From NCBI RefSeq assembly GCF_900105155.1, contig NZ_LT629762.1, forward strand, positions 930,001 through 994,000: a stretch of DNA of 64,000 nt, in the 5' to 3' direction. Shown here piece by piece: positions 27,029 through 38,487 of this stretch. The stretch's first letter is position 1, and every line of letters begins with the position of its first letter. The notes beneath the pieces are model-generated. The model ran no database searches, was not told the DNA's origin, and was given only the letters and a program-made list of their open reading frames with translations. The translations under genes were made by a program, and so were the position numbers. The stretch is from Pseudomonas prosekii (GTDB lineage Bacteria; Pseudomonadota; Gammaproteobacteria; Pseudomonadales; Pseudomonadaceae).

Positions 27029-27147
27029 CTTGCGTAGCGTTGCGGATAACCGGTGTTCCGGATAGCCGGTGAGACTACGCAAGGCTGCGTCCGGCGGACA
27101 TTCCGCGGTGAGTCTTGCACGCAAGGCTCACGACGGGCCTTCCGCCG
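27029..27147 (-). repeat. Structured intercistronic region lpdG-sucC
   Basis: Two strong stem-loops. The first pairs CTTGCGTAG (27029-27037) with CTACGCAAG (27075-27083). The second nests CGGCGGA/TCCGCCG (27092-27098, 27141-27147) around a near-perfect palindrome at 27108-27131 with 11-bp arms. The two share a degenerate direct repeat, CGGTGAG..CT..CGCAAGGCT (27067-27085 and 27106-27128). No T-run follows, so it is more likely an mRNA processing or stability element than a terminator. Confidence 0.75.
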
Positions 27148-27167
27148 TGGTTTCTTATTGTCTTGTC

Positions 27168-28604
<1,437 letters not shown>

Positions 28605-28623
28605 TCAAAAAATCCTCTTTTTT

Positions 28624-28674
28624 GCGGCAAGCTTAAAGCCGCAAGCCTCAAGCCAGACTGCCGTTTCCGGCAGT
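28624..28674 (-). repeat. Two small hairpins in the sucB-lpdG spacer
   Basis: ACTGCCG/CGGCAGT (28657-28674) with, on the transcript, a GAAA tetraloop, and GCGGC/GCCGC (28624-28642). They lie between the sucB stop and the lpdG ribosome site and could modulate stability or lpdG translation. Confidence 0.6.
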
Positions 28675-28703
28675 TGGAGACTTGAAACCTGCAGCTGCTT
28701 CTA

Positions 28704-29933
28704 TCAGATATCCAGCAGCAAACGAGCCGGGTCTTCCAGCAGGTTCTTGATGGTAACCAGGAAGGTCACAGCTTCTTTGCCATCGATCAGACGGTGATCG
28801 TAGGACAGAGCCAGGTACATCATCGGACGGATAACCACCTGACCGTTGATCGCCATCGGGCGCTGCAGAATGTTGTGCATGCCCAGGATGGCCGCTTGCG
28901 GCGGGTTGACGATCGGCGTCGACATCATCGAACCGAAGGTACCACCGTTGGTGATGGTGAACGTACCACCGGTCATTTCGTCCATCGACAGTTTGCCGTC
29001 GCGAGCCTTCTTGCCGAAGGTGGCGATGCCGCCTTCGATTTCAGCCAGGCTCATCATTTCGGCGTTGCGCAGGACCGGTACTACCAGGCCACGGTCGCTG
29101 GAAACAGCAACACCAACGTCGGCATAACCGTGGTAAACGATGTCGGCGCCGTCGATCGAAGCGTTGACTGCCGGGAAGCGTTTCAGCGCTTCGGTGGCCG
29201 CTTTGACGAAGAACGACATGAAGCCCAGGCGTACGCCGTTGTGGGACTTCTCGAACAGATCCTTGTACTTCGAACGCAGGGCCATGACTTCGGTCATGTC
29301 GACTTCGTTGAACGTGGTCAGCATCGCCATGTTCGACTGCGCTTCAACCAGACGCTTGGCAACGGTGGCCCGCACGCGGGTCATCGGTACGCGCTTCTCG
29401 ATGCGGTCGCCAGCGGCGAACACTGGAGCAGCGGCGGCAGGTGCAGCAGCCTTGGCAGGTGCGGCGGCCGGTGCGGCTTTCTTGGCAGCAACAGCAGCGA
29501 CGACGTCTTCCTTGGTGACACGACCACCCTTGCCGGTGCCGGAAACGGAAGCGATGTTGATGCCGTTTTCTTCAGCCAGCTTGCGAGCAGCCGGTGCAGC
29601 AACAGGATCGTCTTCGCCATCGGCGGCTGGAGCAGCGGCTTGTGCGGCGGCCGGAGCAGCAGCGGCAGCAGCAGGAGCCGGAGCGGCAGCAGCGCCGCCC
29701 TCTTCGATCGAGCCCAGGACTTCGTCGGACAGAACGGTGTCGCCTTCGTTCTTGACGATTGCGCCCAGCACGCCGTCGGCAGTAGCCAACACTTCCAGCA
29801 CAACTTTGTCGGTCTCGATGTCGACGATCAGGTCGTCACGCTTTACCGCGTCGCCTGGTTGCTTGTGCCAAGTGGCAACGGTGCCATCGGCAACCGATTC
29901 CGGGAAAGTGGGGGCTTTGATTTCGATAGCCAT
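28704..29933 (-). CDS. sucB: 2-oxoglutarate dehydrogenase E2, dihydrolipoyl succinyltransferase
   Basis: A 409-residue E2 with one N-terminal lipoyl domain (lipoyl Lys in [11 protein letters not shown], about residue 43), a long Ala/Pro linker (about 80-110), a peripheral subunit-binding domain ([29 protein letters not shown]) and a catalytic domain ending in [13 protein letters not shown] with the active-site His. It forms the 24-mer core of the complex. 42 bp after sucA. Confidence 0.98.
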   Translation of the reverse strand: MAIEIKAPTFPESVADGTVATWHKQPGDAVKRDDLIVDIETDKVVLEVLATADGVLGAIVKNEGDTVLSDEVLGSIEEGGAAAAPAPAAAAAAPAAAQAAAPAADGEDDPVAAPAARKLAEENGINIASVSGTGKGGRVTKEDVVAAVAAKKAAPAAAPAKAAAPAAAAPVFAAGDRIEKRVPMTRVRATVAKRLVEAQSNMAMLTTFNEVDMTEVMALRSKYKDLFEKSHNGVRLGFMSFFVKAATEALKRFPAVNASIDGADIVYHGYADVGVAVSSDRGLVVPVLRNAEMMSLAEIEGGIATFGKKARDGKLSMDEMTGGTFTITNGGTFGSMMSTPIVNPPQAAILGMHNILQRPMAINGQVVIRPMMYLALSYDHRLIDGKEAVTFLVTIKNLLEDPARLLLDI

Positions 29934-29975
29934 TATCTGTGGGTCCTTAAATTCGGTTTCAGGTGCGCGAAGGCG

Positions 29976-32807
29976 TTAAACAGTAAAGGCGTCTTGCAGC
30001 AGTTTTTCCTGCTGCTCAGCGTGCATCGATGCGTAACCGCATGCAGGTGCAGCAGAAGCATCACGGCCGGCGTATTCGAGTACGAGCGACTTGATGTGAT
30101 TGCCAATGATGCGGCGCATGTGGTGTTGGCTGCAGTACCACGCACCCTGGTTCATCGGCTCTTCCTGACACCAAACAATGTGTTTGAGGTTGGAATACGG
30201 AGCCAGGACTTCGTTCAAGTCGTCCTCAGGGAATGGGTACAGCTGCTCGATACGCACGATGGCGATGTCATCACGACCTTCGGCACGACGTTTTTCCAGC
30301 AGGTCGTAGTAGACCTTGCCGCTACACAGAACAACGCGCTCGACCTTCAACGGGTCTTGGGCATCGATTTCCGGGATAACGGTCTGGAACGAACCTTCGG
30401 CCAGATCTTCCAGGGTCGAAACAGCCAGTTTGTGACGCAGCAGCGACTTCGGAGTCAGCACGATCAACGGCTTGCGCAGCGGACGGATCACCTGACGACG
30501 CAGCAAGTGGTAGATCTGCGCCGGGGTCGTCGGCACGGCTACCTGAATGTTGTGCTCGGCGCACAATTGCAGGTAACGCTCCAGACGTGCCGAAGAGTGC
30601 TCCGGCCCCTGACCTTCATAACCGTGCGGCAGCAGCATGGTCAGACCGCAGAGACGGCCCCACTTGTGCTCGCCACTGGTGATGAACTGGTCGATAACCA
30701 CTTGGGCACCGTTGGCGAAGTCGCCGAACTGGGCTTCCCAGATCACCAGCGCCTCAGGCGTGGTGGTCGAGTAACCGTATTCGAACGCCAGTACGGCTTC
30801 TTCGGACAGGAACGAATCGTACAGGTCGAAACGTGGCTGGCCTTTGTACAGGTTCTGCAACGGGATGTAGCTGCCCGCGTCTTTCTGGTTGTGCAGCACA
30901 GCGTGACGGTGCGAGAACGTACCGCGGCCGATGTCCTGACCCGTCATGCGGATCGGGTGACCTTCGAACGCCAGGGTCGCGTACGCCATGGTTTCGGCGT
31001 AACCCCAGTTGATCGGCAGGCCGCCGACTTGCATCTTCTGACGGTCTTCGTAGATTTTCGAAACCTGGCGCTGAACCACGAAGCCTTCCGGAATTTCCAG
31101 CAGCTTGGCGGACAGTTCCTGCAAGGTCTTCAAGTCGAAACGCGTGTCGTGACGTGCAGTCCAGGCGTGGCCCAGGTACGGACGCCAGTCCACGAACAAC
31201 TCTTTGTTCGGCTCTTTGACCAGGCTTTTCACAACGTGCAGACCGTTGTCCAGCGCGTTGCGGTATTCGTCGATCTTGGCCTGTACGCGCGCATCATCAA
31301 CCACACCGGCCTGGGTCAGGCGTTCGGCGTACAGCTCACGCGTGGTGCGCTGTTTGGCGATCTGCTGGTACATCAGAGGCTGGGTGCCGCTAGGCTCGTC
31401 AGCTTCGTTGTGGCCGCGACGACGGTAGCAAACCAGGTCGATAACCACGTCACGCTTGAACTGCATGCGGTAATCGATGGCCAGCTGGGTCACGAACAAT
31501 ACGGCTTCCGGATCATCACCATTCACATGGAGAATCGGCGCCTGGATCATTTTCGCGACGTCGGTCGCGTACTCGGTGGAGCGCGAGTCTTCCGGATTGC
31601 TGATGGTGAAGCCGACCTGGTTGTTGATCACCAGGTGAACCGTACCGCCAGTCTTGAAGCCGCGGGTCTGCGACATCTGGAAGGTTTCCATGACCACACC
31701 CTGACCTGCGAATGCAGCGTCACCGTGGATGGAAATCGGCAGGACTTTTTCACCGGTAGGGTCGTTACGACGATCCTGACGGGCACGCACCGAACCCTCG
31801 ACCACTGGAGAAACGATTTCCAGGTGGGACGGGTTGAAGGCCATGGCCAGGTGAACTTCACCGCCGGTGGTCATGACGTTGGACGAGAAGCCCTGGTGAT
31901 ATTTGACGTCACCGGAACCCAGCTCGACCTTCTTCTTGCCTTCGAACTCGTCGAACAGCTCGCGCGGGTTCTTGCCGAAGGTGTTGACCAGCACGTTCAG
32001 ACGGCCACGGTGGGCCATGCCGATAACGATTTCCTTGGTGCCGTAGGAACCGGAACGCTGGATCAGCTCGTCGAGCAACGGGATCAGGCTCTCGCCACCT
32101 TCCAGACCGAAACGCTTGGTGCCCGGGTATTTGGTGCCCAGGTATTTTTCCAAACCTTCAGCGGCGGTAACGCGCTCAAGCAGGTGGCTCTTGATATCTG
32201 CCGAGAACGCCGGACGACCGCGCACGCTTTCCAGACGCTGCTGGAACCAGTGACGCTGCTCGGAATCGACGATGTGCGTAAATTCAGCGCCGATGGTGCG
32301 GCAATATGTCTGCTGCAAAGCTTCGTGAATTTCGCGTAGGCTCGCCTCCTCTTTGCCGATGAACAGGTCGCCGGCACGGAAGGTCGTATCAAGATCGGCA
32401 TTGGTCAAGCCGTAATGATTGATTGACAGGTCTGCAGGTGCAGGACGCTGCCACAGCCCCAGCGGGTCAAGCTGGGCTGCCTGGTGGCCACGCATACGGT
32501 AGGCCTGGATCAATCGCAGCACTTCAACTTGCTTCTTCTCGTGCTCGCTGCTCACGCTCCCGGCAGATACCGGTTGGGCGCGGCGCTGGTTCTTTGCCAG
32601 CAAGACGAAATGATCGCGAATCGTGGAGTGCGAAACATCGGTGGCAGTGTTGCCGTCGGAAGGCAACTTCTGAAAGTAGGTGCGCCACTCTTCTGGCACA
32701 GCGTTAGGGTCGTGCAGGTAGAGCTCATAGAGCTCTTCCACATAGGCAGCGTTACTACCGGATAGGTAGGCGCTGTTCCACATGCGCTGCATCACGCTTT
32801 CTTGCAT
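29976..32807 (-). CDS. sucA: 2-oxoglutarate dehydrogenase E1 component
   Basis: A 943-residue thiamine-diphosphate decarboxylase. N-terminal MWNSAYLSGSNAAYVEELYELY binds E2; GMAHRGRLNVLVNTFGK and the HGDAAFAGQGVVMETFQMS region form the ThDP site; GYEGQGPEHSSARLERYLQL lies in the C-terminal half. It converts 2-oxoglutarate and lipoyl-E2 to succinyl-dihydrolipoyl-E2. It follows sdhB after 259 bp containing a hairpin with a short T-run. Confidence 0.98.
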   Translation of the reverse strand: MQESVMQRMWNSAYLSGSNAAYVEELYELYLHDPNAVPEEWRTYFQKLPSDGNTATDVSHSTIRDHFVLLAKNQRRAQPVSAGSVSSEHEKKQVEVLRLIQAYRMRGHQAAQLDPLGLWQRPAPADLSINHYGLTNADLDTTFRAGDLFIGKEEASLREIHEALQQTYCRTIGAEFTHIVDSEQRHWFQQRLESVRGRPAFSADIKSHLLERVTAAEGLEKYLGTKYPGTKRFGLEGGESLIPLLDELIQRSGSYGTKEIVIGMAHRGRLNVLVNTFGKNPRELFDEFEGKKKVELGSGDVKYHQGFSSNVMTTGGEVHLAMAFNPSHLEIVSPVVEGSVRARQDRRNDPTGEKVLPISIHGDAAFAGQGVVMETFQMSQTRGFKTGGTVHLVINNQVGFTISNPEDSRSTEYATDVAKMIQAPILHVNGDDPEAVLFVTQLAIDYRMQFKRDVVIDLVCYRRRGHNEADEPSGTQPLMYQQIAKQRTTRELYAERLTQAGVVDDARVQAKIDEYRNALDNGLHVVKSLVKEPNKELFVDWRPYLGHAWTARHDTRFDLKTLQELSAKLLEIPEGFVVQRQVSKIYEDRQKMQVGGLPINWGYAETMAYATLAFEGHPIRMTGQDIGRGTFSHRHAVLHNQKDAGSYIPLQNLYKGQPRFDLYDSFLSEEAVLAFEYGYSTTTPEALVIWEAQFGDFANGAQVVIDQFITSGEHKWGRLCGLTMLLPHGYEGQGPEHSSARLERYLQLCAEHNIQVAVPTTPAQIYHLLRRQVIRPLRKPLIVLTPKSLLRHKLAVSTLEDLAEGSFQTVIPEIDAQDPLKVERVVLCSGKVYYDLLEKRRAEGRDDIAIVRIEQLYPFPEDDLNEVLAPYSNLKHIVWCQEEPMNQGAWYCSQHHMRRIIGNHIKSLVLEYAGRDASAAPACGYASMHAEQQEKLLQDAFTV

Positions 32808-32999
32808 GCTTGGTCACCCTCGGTTAGGGGAACACCACCGGCGTCGACACCGAGCAAACTTGCAGAAGTCCGAATGCAGCGACTAAAACAAGCCACTTAG
32901 GATCACGCTGATAGTCCGGGTACCAGCCCGGATGCCCCTGCTTGTCTCATTTCTTCAAAATAAGAGCTGCAGCTTTATGGGCTGCTGCTCAGGTTAAAA

Positions 33000-33029
33000 C
33001 TACGGCGCCGGTTGAAGCCTGCGCCGTAG
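33000..33029 (-). terminator. Terminator-like hairpin between sdhB and sucA
   Basis: CTACGGCGC/GCGCCGTAG, a perfect 9-bp stem, 37 bp after the sdhB stop; on the transcript it is followed by TTTTAA. A short T-run suggests partial termination, separating sdhCDAB from sucAB-lpdG-sucCD levels. Confidence 0.7.
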
Positions 33030-33066
33030 CATCTACGGGTACAGCGGTCCTGCGTTTACAGCTGTA

Positions 33067-33771
33067 TCACACGCCGTTTTGCAGCAGCATGTTACGTACG
33101 TGTCCGATGGCCTTAGTCGGGTTCAGGCCTTTTGGACAGACGTTGACGCAGTTCATGATCCCGCGGCAGCGGAATACGCTGAACGGGTCATCCAGCGAAG
33201 ACAGACGCTCGGCAGTCTTGGTGTCGCGGCTGTCTGCCAGGAAGCGATACGCTTGCAGCAGGGCAGCTGGGCCCAGGAACTTGTCGGGGTTCCACCAGAA
33301 GGACGGGCAAGAGGTCGAGCAGCAAGCGCACAGGATGCACTCGTACAGACCGTCAAGCTTTTCACGCTCTTCCGGAGTCTGCAGACGCTCGATGGCCGGA
33401 GCCGGCGTGTCGTTCTGCAGGAATGGCTTCACCTTCTCGTATTGCTTGTAGAAGATGCTCATATCGACGACCAGGTCACGGATAACCGGCAAACCAGGCA
33501 GCGGACGAACAACCAGCTTGTTACCTTTTACGACAGACGACAGCGGCGTCACGCATGCCAGGCCGTTTTTGCCGTTGATGTTCATGCCGTCGGAACCGCA
33601 AACACCTTCACGGCAAGAGCGACGATAGGAGAAACCCTCGTCCTGCTCTTTGATCAGGGCCAGCACGTCCAGCACCATCAGGTCTTTACCACCGGTATCA
33701 ACCTGGAATTCCTGCATGAACGGCGCAGCGTCCTGATCAGGGTTGTAGCGATAAACACTGACTTTCAACAT
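33067..33771 (-). CDS. sdhB: Succinate dehydrogenase iron-sulfur subunit
   Basis: A 234-residue subunit with three Fe-S clusters: the 2Fe-2S site CREGVCGSDGMNINGKNGLAC region, and CILCACCSTSCPSFWW and CRGIMNCVNVCPKGLNP for the 4Fe-4S and 3Fe-4S clusters. It carries electrons from SdhA to ubiquinone. Start ATG 33769-33771 (MLKVSVYRYNPD); an in-frame GTG nine bases earlier is less likely. 11 bp after sdhA. Confidence 0.98.
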   Translation of the reverse strand: MLKVSVYRYNPDQDAAPFMQEFQVDTGGKDLMVLDVLALIKEQDEGFSYRRSCREGVCGSDGMNINGKNGLACVTPLSSVVKGNKLVVRPLPGLPVIRDLVVDMSIFYKQYEKVKPFLQNDTPAPAIERLQTPEEREKLDGLYECILCACCSTSCPSFWWNPDKFLGPAALLQAYRFLADSRDTKTAERLSSLDDPFSVFRCRGIMNCVNVCPKGLNPTKAIGHVRNMLLQNGV

Positions 33772-33782
33772 GGCAGCCACCC

Positions 33783-35558
33783 TTAATAAGTCCGAATCTT
33801 GGGTTCAAAAGTCGGAACAGTCTTCGGCGAGAAGTTCACGGCACGCTTGGTAACGCGCTTGTCACCCGGGAAGTACAAGGTGTGGCACAGCCAGTTTTCA
33901 TCGTCGCGATCTTCGAAGTCTTCACGGGCGTGAGCGCCGCGCGACTCTTTACGGATCTCTGCAGCGATGGCGGTGGCTTCGGCCACTTCCAGCAGGTTTT
34001 GCAGTTCCAGGGCTTCGATTCGAGCGGTGTTGAACGCCTGGCTCTTGTCGTTGATCTTGACGTTGGCGATACGCCCACGCAGATCGGCCAACTGGGCAAT
34101 ACCCTTCTGCATGTATTCGCCGGTACGGAATACACCGAAGTAGTTCTGCATGCAGCTTTGCAGCTCTTTACGCAGAGTTGCAACGTCTTCGCCTTCGGTC
34201 CGCGAGTTCAGGCCATCGAGACGTGCCAGGGCAGCGTCGATGTCGGACTGGCGTGGACGGGCGTAGTCGACGCCTTCTTTCAGGGTCTGTTCCAGGAACA
34301 GGCCAGCAGCACGACCGAATACCACCAGGTCGAGCAGCGAGTTGCCGCCCAGACGGTTGGCGCCGTGAACCGATACGCAAGCCACTTCGCCTACAGCGAA
34401 CAGGCCCGGAATGATCTGGTCCACGCCTTCAGCGTCCTGGGTGATCGCCTGACCATGAATGTTGGTCGGCACGCCGCCCATCATGTAGTGGCAGGTTGGA
34501 ACGACCGGAATCGGCGCCACGGCTGGATCGACGTGGGCGAAGGTCTTGGACAGTTCCATGATCCCTGGCAGACGGCTGTGCAGAACTTCTTCACCGAGGT
34601 GATCGAGTTTCAGCATCACGTGGTCGCCATCAGGACCGCAACCGTTGCCGGCGATGATTTCTTTAACCATCGAGCGAGCAACCACGTCACGACCAGCCAG
34701 GTCTTTGGCGTTCGGAGCATAACGCTCCATGAAACGCTCGCCGTGCTTGTTGATCAGGTAACCGCCTTCACCGCGGCAACCTTCTGTAACCAGTACACCG
34801 GCGCCGGCGATGCCGGTCGGGTGGAACTGCCACATTTCAATGTCTTGTACCGGCACGCCAGCACGCAGAGCCATGCCGACGCCGTCACCGGTGTTGATCA
34901 GGGCATTGGTGGTGGACGAGTAGATACGACCTGCGCCGCCAGTCGCCAGTACGGTGGCGTTGGCACGAACGTAGGAAGTTTCGCCAGTCTCGATGCAGAT
35001 GACGATCATGCCGACAAAGGCACCATCTTCGTTCTTCACCAGGTCGACGCCGTAGTATTCGTTGAGGAATACGGTGCCGGCCTTGAGGTTGGCCTGGTAC
35101 AGAGTGTGCAGCAGAGCGTGACCGGTACGGTCGGCAGCGGCGCACGTACGTGCAGCCTGGCCACCCTTGCCGAAGTCTTTCGACTGACCGCCGAACGGAC
35201 GCTGGTAGATGCGGCCCTGCTCGGTACGGGAGAACGGCAAGCCCATGTGCTCGAGCTCGAATACCGCTTCCGGACCTACGGAACACATGTATTCGATAGC
35301 GTCCTGGTCACCGATATAGTCGGAACCCTTGACGGTATCGTACATGTGCCAGCGCCAGTCATCGTTTGGATCAGCGGAGGCGATGGCGCAGGTGATGCCA
35401 CCCTGGGCGGATACAGTGTGCGAGCGAGTCGGGAAAACCTTGGTAACCACGGCAGTCTTGTGACCGCCTTGTGCCAGCTGCAGTGCGGCACGCATGCCAG
35501 CACCGCCGCCGCCAACAATAATGGCGTCGAACGAAAGCGTATTAACTGTAGTAGACAT
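33783..35558 (-). CDS. sdhA: Succinate dehydrogenase flavoprotein subunit
   Basis: A 591-residue flavoprotein. FAD-binding [19 protein letters not shown], covalent-FAD His in [12 protein letters not shown], and the active-site [21 protein letters not shown] with Arg and His. It oxidises succinate to fumarate on the cytoplasmic face. The ATG is 3 bp after the sdhD stop. Confidence 0.98.
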   Translation of the reverse strand: MSTTVNTLSFDAIIVGGGGAGMRAALQLAQGGHKTAVVTKVFPTRSHTVSAQGGITCAIASADPNDDWRWHMYDTVKGSDYIGDQDAIEYMCSVGPEAVFELEHMGLPFSRTEQGRIYQRPFGGQSKDFGKGGQAARTCAAADRTGHALLHTLYQANLKAGTVFLNEYYGVDLVKNEDGAFVGMIVICIETGETSYVRANATVLATGGAGRIYSSTTNALINTGDGVGMALRAGVPVQDIEMWQFHPTGIAGAGVLVTEGCRGEGGYLINKHGERFMERYAPNAKDLAGRDVVARSMVKEIIAGNGCGPDGDHVMLKLDHLGEEVLHSRLPGIMELSKTFAHVDPAVAPIPVVPTCHYMMGGVPTNIHGQAITQDAEGVDQIIPGLFAVGEVACVSVHGANRLGGNSLLDLVVFGRAAGLFLEQTLKEGVDYARPRQSDIDAALARLDGLNSRTEGEDVATLRKELQSCMQNYFGVFRTGEYMQKGIAQLADLRGRIANVKINDKSQAFNTARIEALELQNLLEVAEATAIAAEIRKESRGAHAREDFEDRDDENWLCHTLYFPGDKRVTKRAVNFSPKTVPTFEPKIRTY

Positions 35559-35561
35559 GAA

Positions 35562-35930
35562 TCAGATACCCCAAAGAATCTGCACACCCCAGACGAAGTA
35601 GGCGAACATCGCAACGCCGCATACTGCCTGGAAGAGGAAACGTACTGCAGTCGCGGACTTGCCCAGCGCCATTGGCGTCAGGTAGTCGGTCGCGATGGTC
35701 CACATGCCGACCCAGGCGTGAGCGCCCAGGGCTACAAGGGCCAGCAGACTGAAGATACGCATCCCGTTGCTTGCAAACAGCTCATGCCATTGGACATAGC
35801 CAATGCCGGGGTGCATTGCCAGGTACCCGATCAGGAAGATGAAATAAGCCGCGAGGACAACCGCCGACACGCGCTGTGCCATCCAGTCATAGAGGCCCGA
35901 ACGCGACAGGTTCGTAACGCTGGTTACCAT
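35562..35930 (-). CDS. sdhD: Succinate dehydrogenase membrane anchor subunit SdhD
   Basis: A 122-residue, three-helix membrane anchor that helps bind ubiquinone and haem b. RSGLYDWMAQRVSAVVLAAYF and GAHAWVGMWTIATDYL (with the haem-ligand-type His) are typical. The ATG at 35928-35930 lies inside the sdhC reading frame, with a 7-nt overlap. Confidence 0.95.
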   Translation of the reverse strand: MVTSVTNLSRSGLYDWMAQRVSAVVLAAYFIFLIGYLAMHPGIGYVQWHELFASNGMRIFSLLALVALGAHAWVGMWTIATDYLTPMALGKSATAVRFLFQAVCGVAMFAYFVWGVQILWGI

Positions 35931-36310
35931 ATCCAAACTCCTGCCAGAACGATCAACACCGCAGACACGGCGATAATGATTTTCGAGCCCAGCTTGCCGC
36001 CTTCCAGCGTCTCACCGATGCCCATGTCCATGATCAAGTGGCGCACACCGGCTACCAGGTGATACAGCAAAGCGGACAGGAGGCCCCATGCTACGAACTT
36101 GGCCAGCGGGCTGGTCAAGGTTGCCTTCACGTCGGCAAAACCTTCCTCGGAACCCAAGGATTTGCTCAATGCGTACAGCATGAAGCCAATGCCCAGGAAG
36201 AGGATGATGCCGGAAACACGGTGAAGAAACGACGTAACGCCGGTGATGGGGAGTTTGATGGTCCTTAGGTCTAGGTTTACAGGTCGTTGGCTTTTCACGG
36301 CTTTTTTCAC
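35924..36310 (-). CDS. sdhC: Succinate dehydrogenase cytochrome b556 subunit SdhC
   Basis: A 128-residue, three-helix protein. RPVNLDLRTIKLPITGVTSFLHRVSG is the family N-terminal signature, and SALLYHLVAGVRHLIMDMG contains the haem-ligand His. The start is a GTG at 36308-36310 (MKKAVKSQRP), with AGGGG upstream; a later in-frame start would cut into the conserved N-terminus. First gene of the sdh operon, divergent from gltA. Confidence 0.95.
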   Translation of the reverse strand: MKKAVKSQRPVNLDLRTIKLPITGVTSFLHRVSGIILFLGIGFMLYALSKSLGSEEGFADVKATLTSPLAKFVAWGLLSALLYHLVAGVRHLIMDMGIGETLEGGKLGSKIIIAVSAVLIVLAGVWIW

Positions 36311-36659
36311 ACTGAAGAGCCCCTAACAATCAGGGCAAAGTTGTTGGGGAGTGCACTGGTCAGGTAACCACCACCCAGGGATGCGACCCCCAATAAAGCA
36401 GGCCCAAAAGCCCCTGGCGGTCGGTGGCCGAGTATAGACAGTTAGGCTACTAATGACAACGCGTTCACCTTCCCCTAATAGCGCATTGCACAAGTTGTAT
36501 AAAAGGCGTAAATGGCAGGCAATTTCGAGGAAAAAGTACGGTTAAAGCCTTCTGGAGCAAGACTTTAGGCAAATTGACATTCGGATTTATCTCACTATAG
36601 TAGTGCGGGCCCTGCGTGGGGGGTCTGTCTGATGATTTCAAGCATAAATAGGAGGCCAC
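36311..36659. promoter_or_regulatory. Divergent sdhC-gltA control region
   Basis: 349 bp with two convincing sigma-70 promoters. For sdhC on the minus strand: TTGTCA (36454-36459), 17-nt spacer, TATACT (36431-36436), giving a leader of about 115 nt. For gltA on the plus strand: TTGACA (36574-36579), 16-nt spacer, TATAGT (36596-36601), leader about 50 nt. The roughly 115 bp between the -35 boxes is A/T-rich and could hold shared activator sites. Confidence 0.8.
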
Positions 36660-37949
36660 ATGGCTGACAAAAAAGCGCAGTTGATCATCGAGGGCGCAGC
36701 CCCCGTCGAGCTGCCCATTTTAACCGGCACCGTTGGTCCCGATGTAATCGATGTTCGGGGCCTGACGGCCACGGGCCGTTTCACCTTTGACCCTGGCTTC
36801 ATGTCGACAGCTTCCTGCGAGTCGAAGATCACCTATATCGACGGCGACAACGGCATCCTGCTGCACCGCGGCTACCCGATCGAACAGCTGGCTGAAAAGT
36901 CGGACTATCTGGAAACCTGCTATCTGCTGCTCAACGGCGAATTGCCGACCGCAGAACAGAAGGCCCAGTTCGTCAGTACCGTGAAGAACCACACCATGGT
37001 TCACGAGCAATTGAAGACCTTCTTCAACGGCTTCCGTCGCGACGCCCACCCGATGGCCGTCATGTGCGGTGTAGTTGGCGCCCTCTCGGCCTTCTACCAC
37101 GACTCCCTGGACATCAATAACCCGCAGCATCGCGAAATCTCCGCGATCCGCCTGGTTGCCAAGATGCCGACCCTGGCAGCGATGGTTTACAAGTACTCCA
37201 TGGGTCAACCCATGATGTACCCGCGCAACGACCTGACGTACGCGGAAAACTTCCTGCACATGATGTTCAACACGCCGTGCGAGATCAAACCGATCAGCCC
37301 GGTACTCGCCAAGGCAATGGACCGGATCTTCATCCTCCACGCCGACCACGAGCAGAACGCATCGACTTCCACCGTACGCCTGGCCGGTTCTTCGGGTGCC
37401 AACCCGTTCGCCTGTATCGCCGCCGGTATCGCTGCACTGTGGGGCCCTGCTCACGGCGGCGCCAACGAAGCAGTTCTGACCATGCTCGACGAGATTGGCG
37501 ATGTGTCGAACATCGACAAGTTCATCGCCAAGGCCAAGGACAAGAACGATCCGTTCAAATTGATGGGCTTCGGTCACCGGGTTTACAAAAACCGCGACCC
37601 ACGCGCTACCGTCATGAAGCAGACGTGCGACGAAGTGCTGAAGGAACTGGGGATCAATAACGATCCGCAACTCGAACTGGCGATGCGCCTGGAAGAGATT
37701 GCGTTGACTGACCCGTACTTCATCGAGCGCTCGCTGTACCCGAACGTCGATTTCTACTCGGGGATTATTCTCAAGGCGATCGGCATTCCGACCAGCATGT
37801 TCACCGTGATCTTCGCTTTGGCGCGGACTGTGGGCTGGATTTCTCACTGGAAGGAAATGCTCTCCAGCCCGTACAAGATTGGCCGTCCGCGCCAGTTGTA
37901 CACTGGGTATGAGTCGCGTGATATCACCAAGCTGGAAGACCGCAAATAA
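36660..37949 (+). CDS. gltA: Citrate synthase (type II, hexameric)
   Basis: A 429-residue enzyme with an N-terminal domain found in the NADH-sensitive Gram-negative type. Catalytic region: the His in [22 protein letters not shown], a second in [11 protein letters not shown], then [15 protein letters not shown], with the Asp in [16 protein letters not shown] lies 5 nt before the ATG. It condenses acetyl-CoA and oxaloacetate. A terminator follows after about 40 bp. Confidence 0.98.
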   Translation: MADKKAQLIIEGAAPVELPILTGTVGPDVIDVRGLTATGRFTFDPGFMSTASCESKITYIDGDNGILLHRGYPIEQLAEKSDYLETCYLLLNGELPTAEQKAQFVSTVKNHTMVHEQLKTFFNGFRRDAHPMAVMCGVVGALSAFYHDSLDINNPQHREISAIRLVAKMPTLAAMVYKYSMGQPMMYPRNDLTYAENFLHMMFNTPCEIKPISPVLAKAMDRIFILHADHEQNASTSTVRLAGSSGANPFACIAAGIAALWGPAHGGANEAVLTMLDEIGDVSNIDKFIAKAKDKNDPFKLMGFGHRVYKNRDPRATVMKQTCDEVLKELGINNDPQLELAMRLEEIALTDPYFIERSLYPNVDFYSGIILKAIGIPTSMFTVIFALARTVGWISHWKEMLSSPYKIGRPRQLYTGYESRDITKLEDRK

Positions 37950-37985
37950 GATTTGTCTTGCGATAACGTCTTAGGTTGTACCGGG

Positions 37986-38016
37986 AACGGTCTCTATTTA
38001 TATAGAGGCCGTTTTT
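37986..38016 (+). terminator. Rho-independent terminator of gltA
   Basis: AACGGTCTCTAT pairs with ATAGAGGCCGTT with one mismatch, then TTTTTT. Confidence 0.9.
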
Positions 38017-38117
38017 TGTTTGTGGGGTCTCAGCAGCGATGGGACCGACTGCGCTTGCGGGCGGTTTCGCTCTTACAGCGAGTCACTTTGGAGCTGGTTC
38101 ATACACCAACAGACAAG

Positions 38118-38415
38118 ACGCCATCGCGAGCAGGCTCACTCCCACAGGGACTTGGCTGTGGATGCCGGATTCAGGCCTGGCATCGATCCTGTAGGAGCTG
38201 AGCTTGCTCGCGAAAGCGGTGGCTCAGTCAATGCATATGCCGCCAGACACCACGCCATCGCGAGCAAGCTCGCTCCCACAGGGAATTGGCTGTGTATGCC
38301 GGATTCAGGCCTGGCATCGATCCTGTAGGAGCTGAGCTTGCTCGCGAAAGCGGTGGCTCAGTCAATGCATATGCCGCCAGACACACCGCCATCGCGAGCA
38401 GGCTCACTCCTACAA
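38118..38415. repeat. REP cluster with a tandemly duplicated 134-bp unit
   Basis: Five REP palindromes in 300 bp. A unit beginning GGCTGTG at 38154 recurs at 38288 with a 134-bp period and near identity: each copy has the non-repetitive stretch GCCGGATTCAGGCCTGGCAT, an inverted REP (GAGCTGAGCTTGCTCGCGAA) and CAATGCATATGCCGCCAGAC. The outer REPs differ slightly (GGCTCACTCC against AGCTCGCTCC). This fills the 538-bp gap between gltA and actP together with two terminators. Confidence 0.92.
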
Positions 38416-38431
38416 AAACCAAAGCCAAAAA

Positions 38432-38461
38432 AAATGCCCCGGTCTTTCGACCAGGGCATTT
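38432..38461 (-). terminator. Rho-independent terminator of yjcH-actP
   Basis: AATGCCCCGGTC/GACCAGGGCATT stem with one mismatch and TTTC loop, A-run on the plus side (T-run in the actP transcript). Confidence 0.88.
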
Positions 38462-38487
38462 CAATTCAAACAACCTCTACAACGGCA

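Noticed and set aside
28794..32339. A very long open frame (over 1,100 codons) opposite sucB and sucA
   Set aside because: It mirrors the codon bias of high-GC genes on the other strand; it has no ribosome site or recognisable domains, and it crosses the sucA-sucB boundary.
33882..36062. A 726-codon open frame opposite sdhA-sdhD-sdhC
   Set aside because: It is antisense to three well-identified genes, and its composition is that expected of the reverse strand.
38118..38415. Possible CRISPR array
   Set aside because: Repeats are palindromic REP elements with only two copies of a long unit, without regular short spacers or cas genes.
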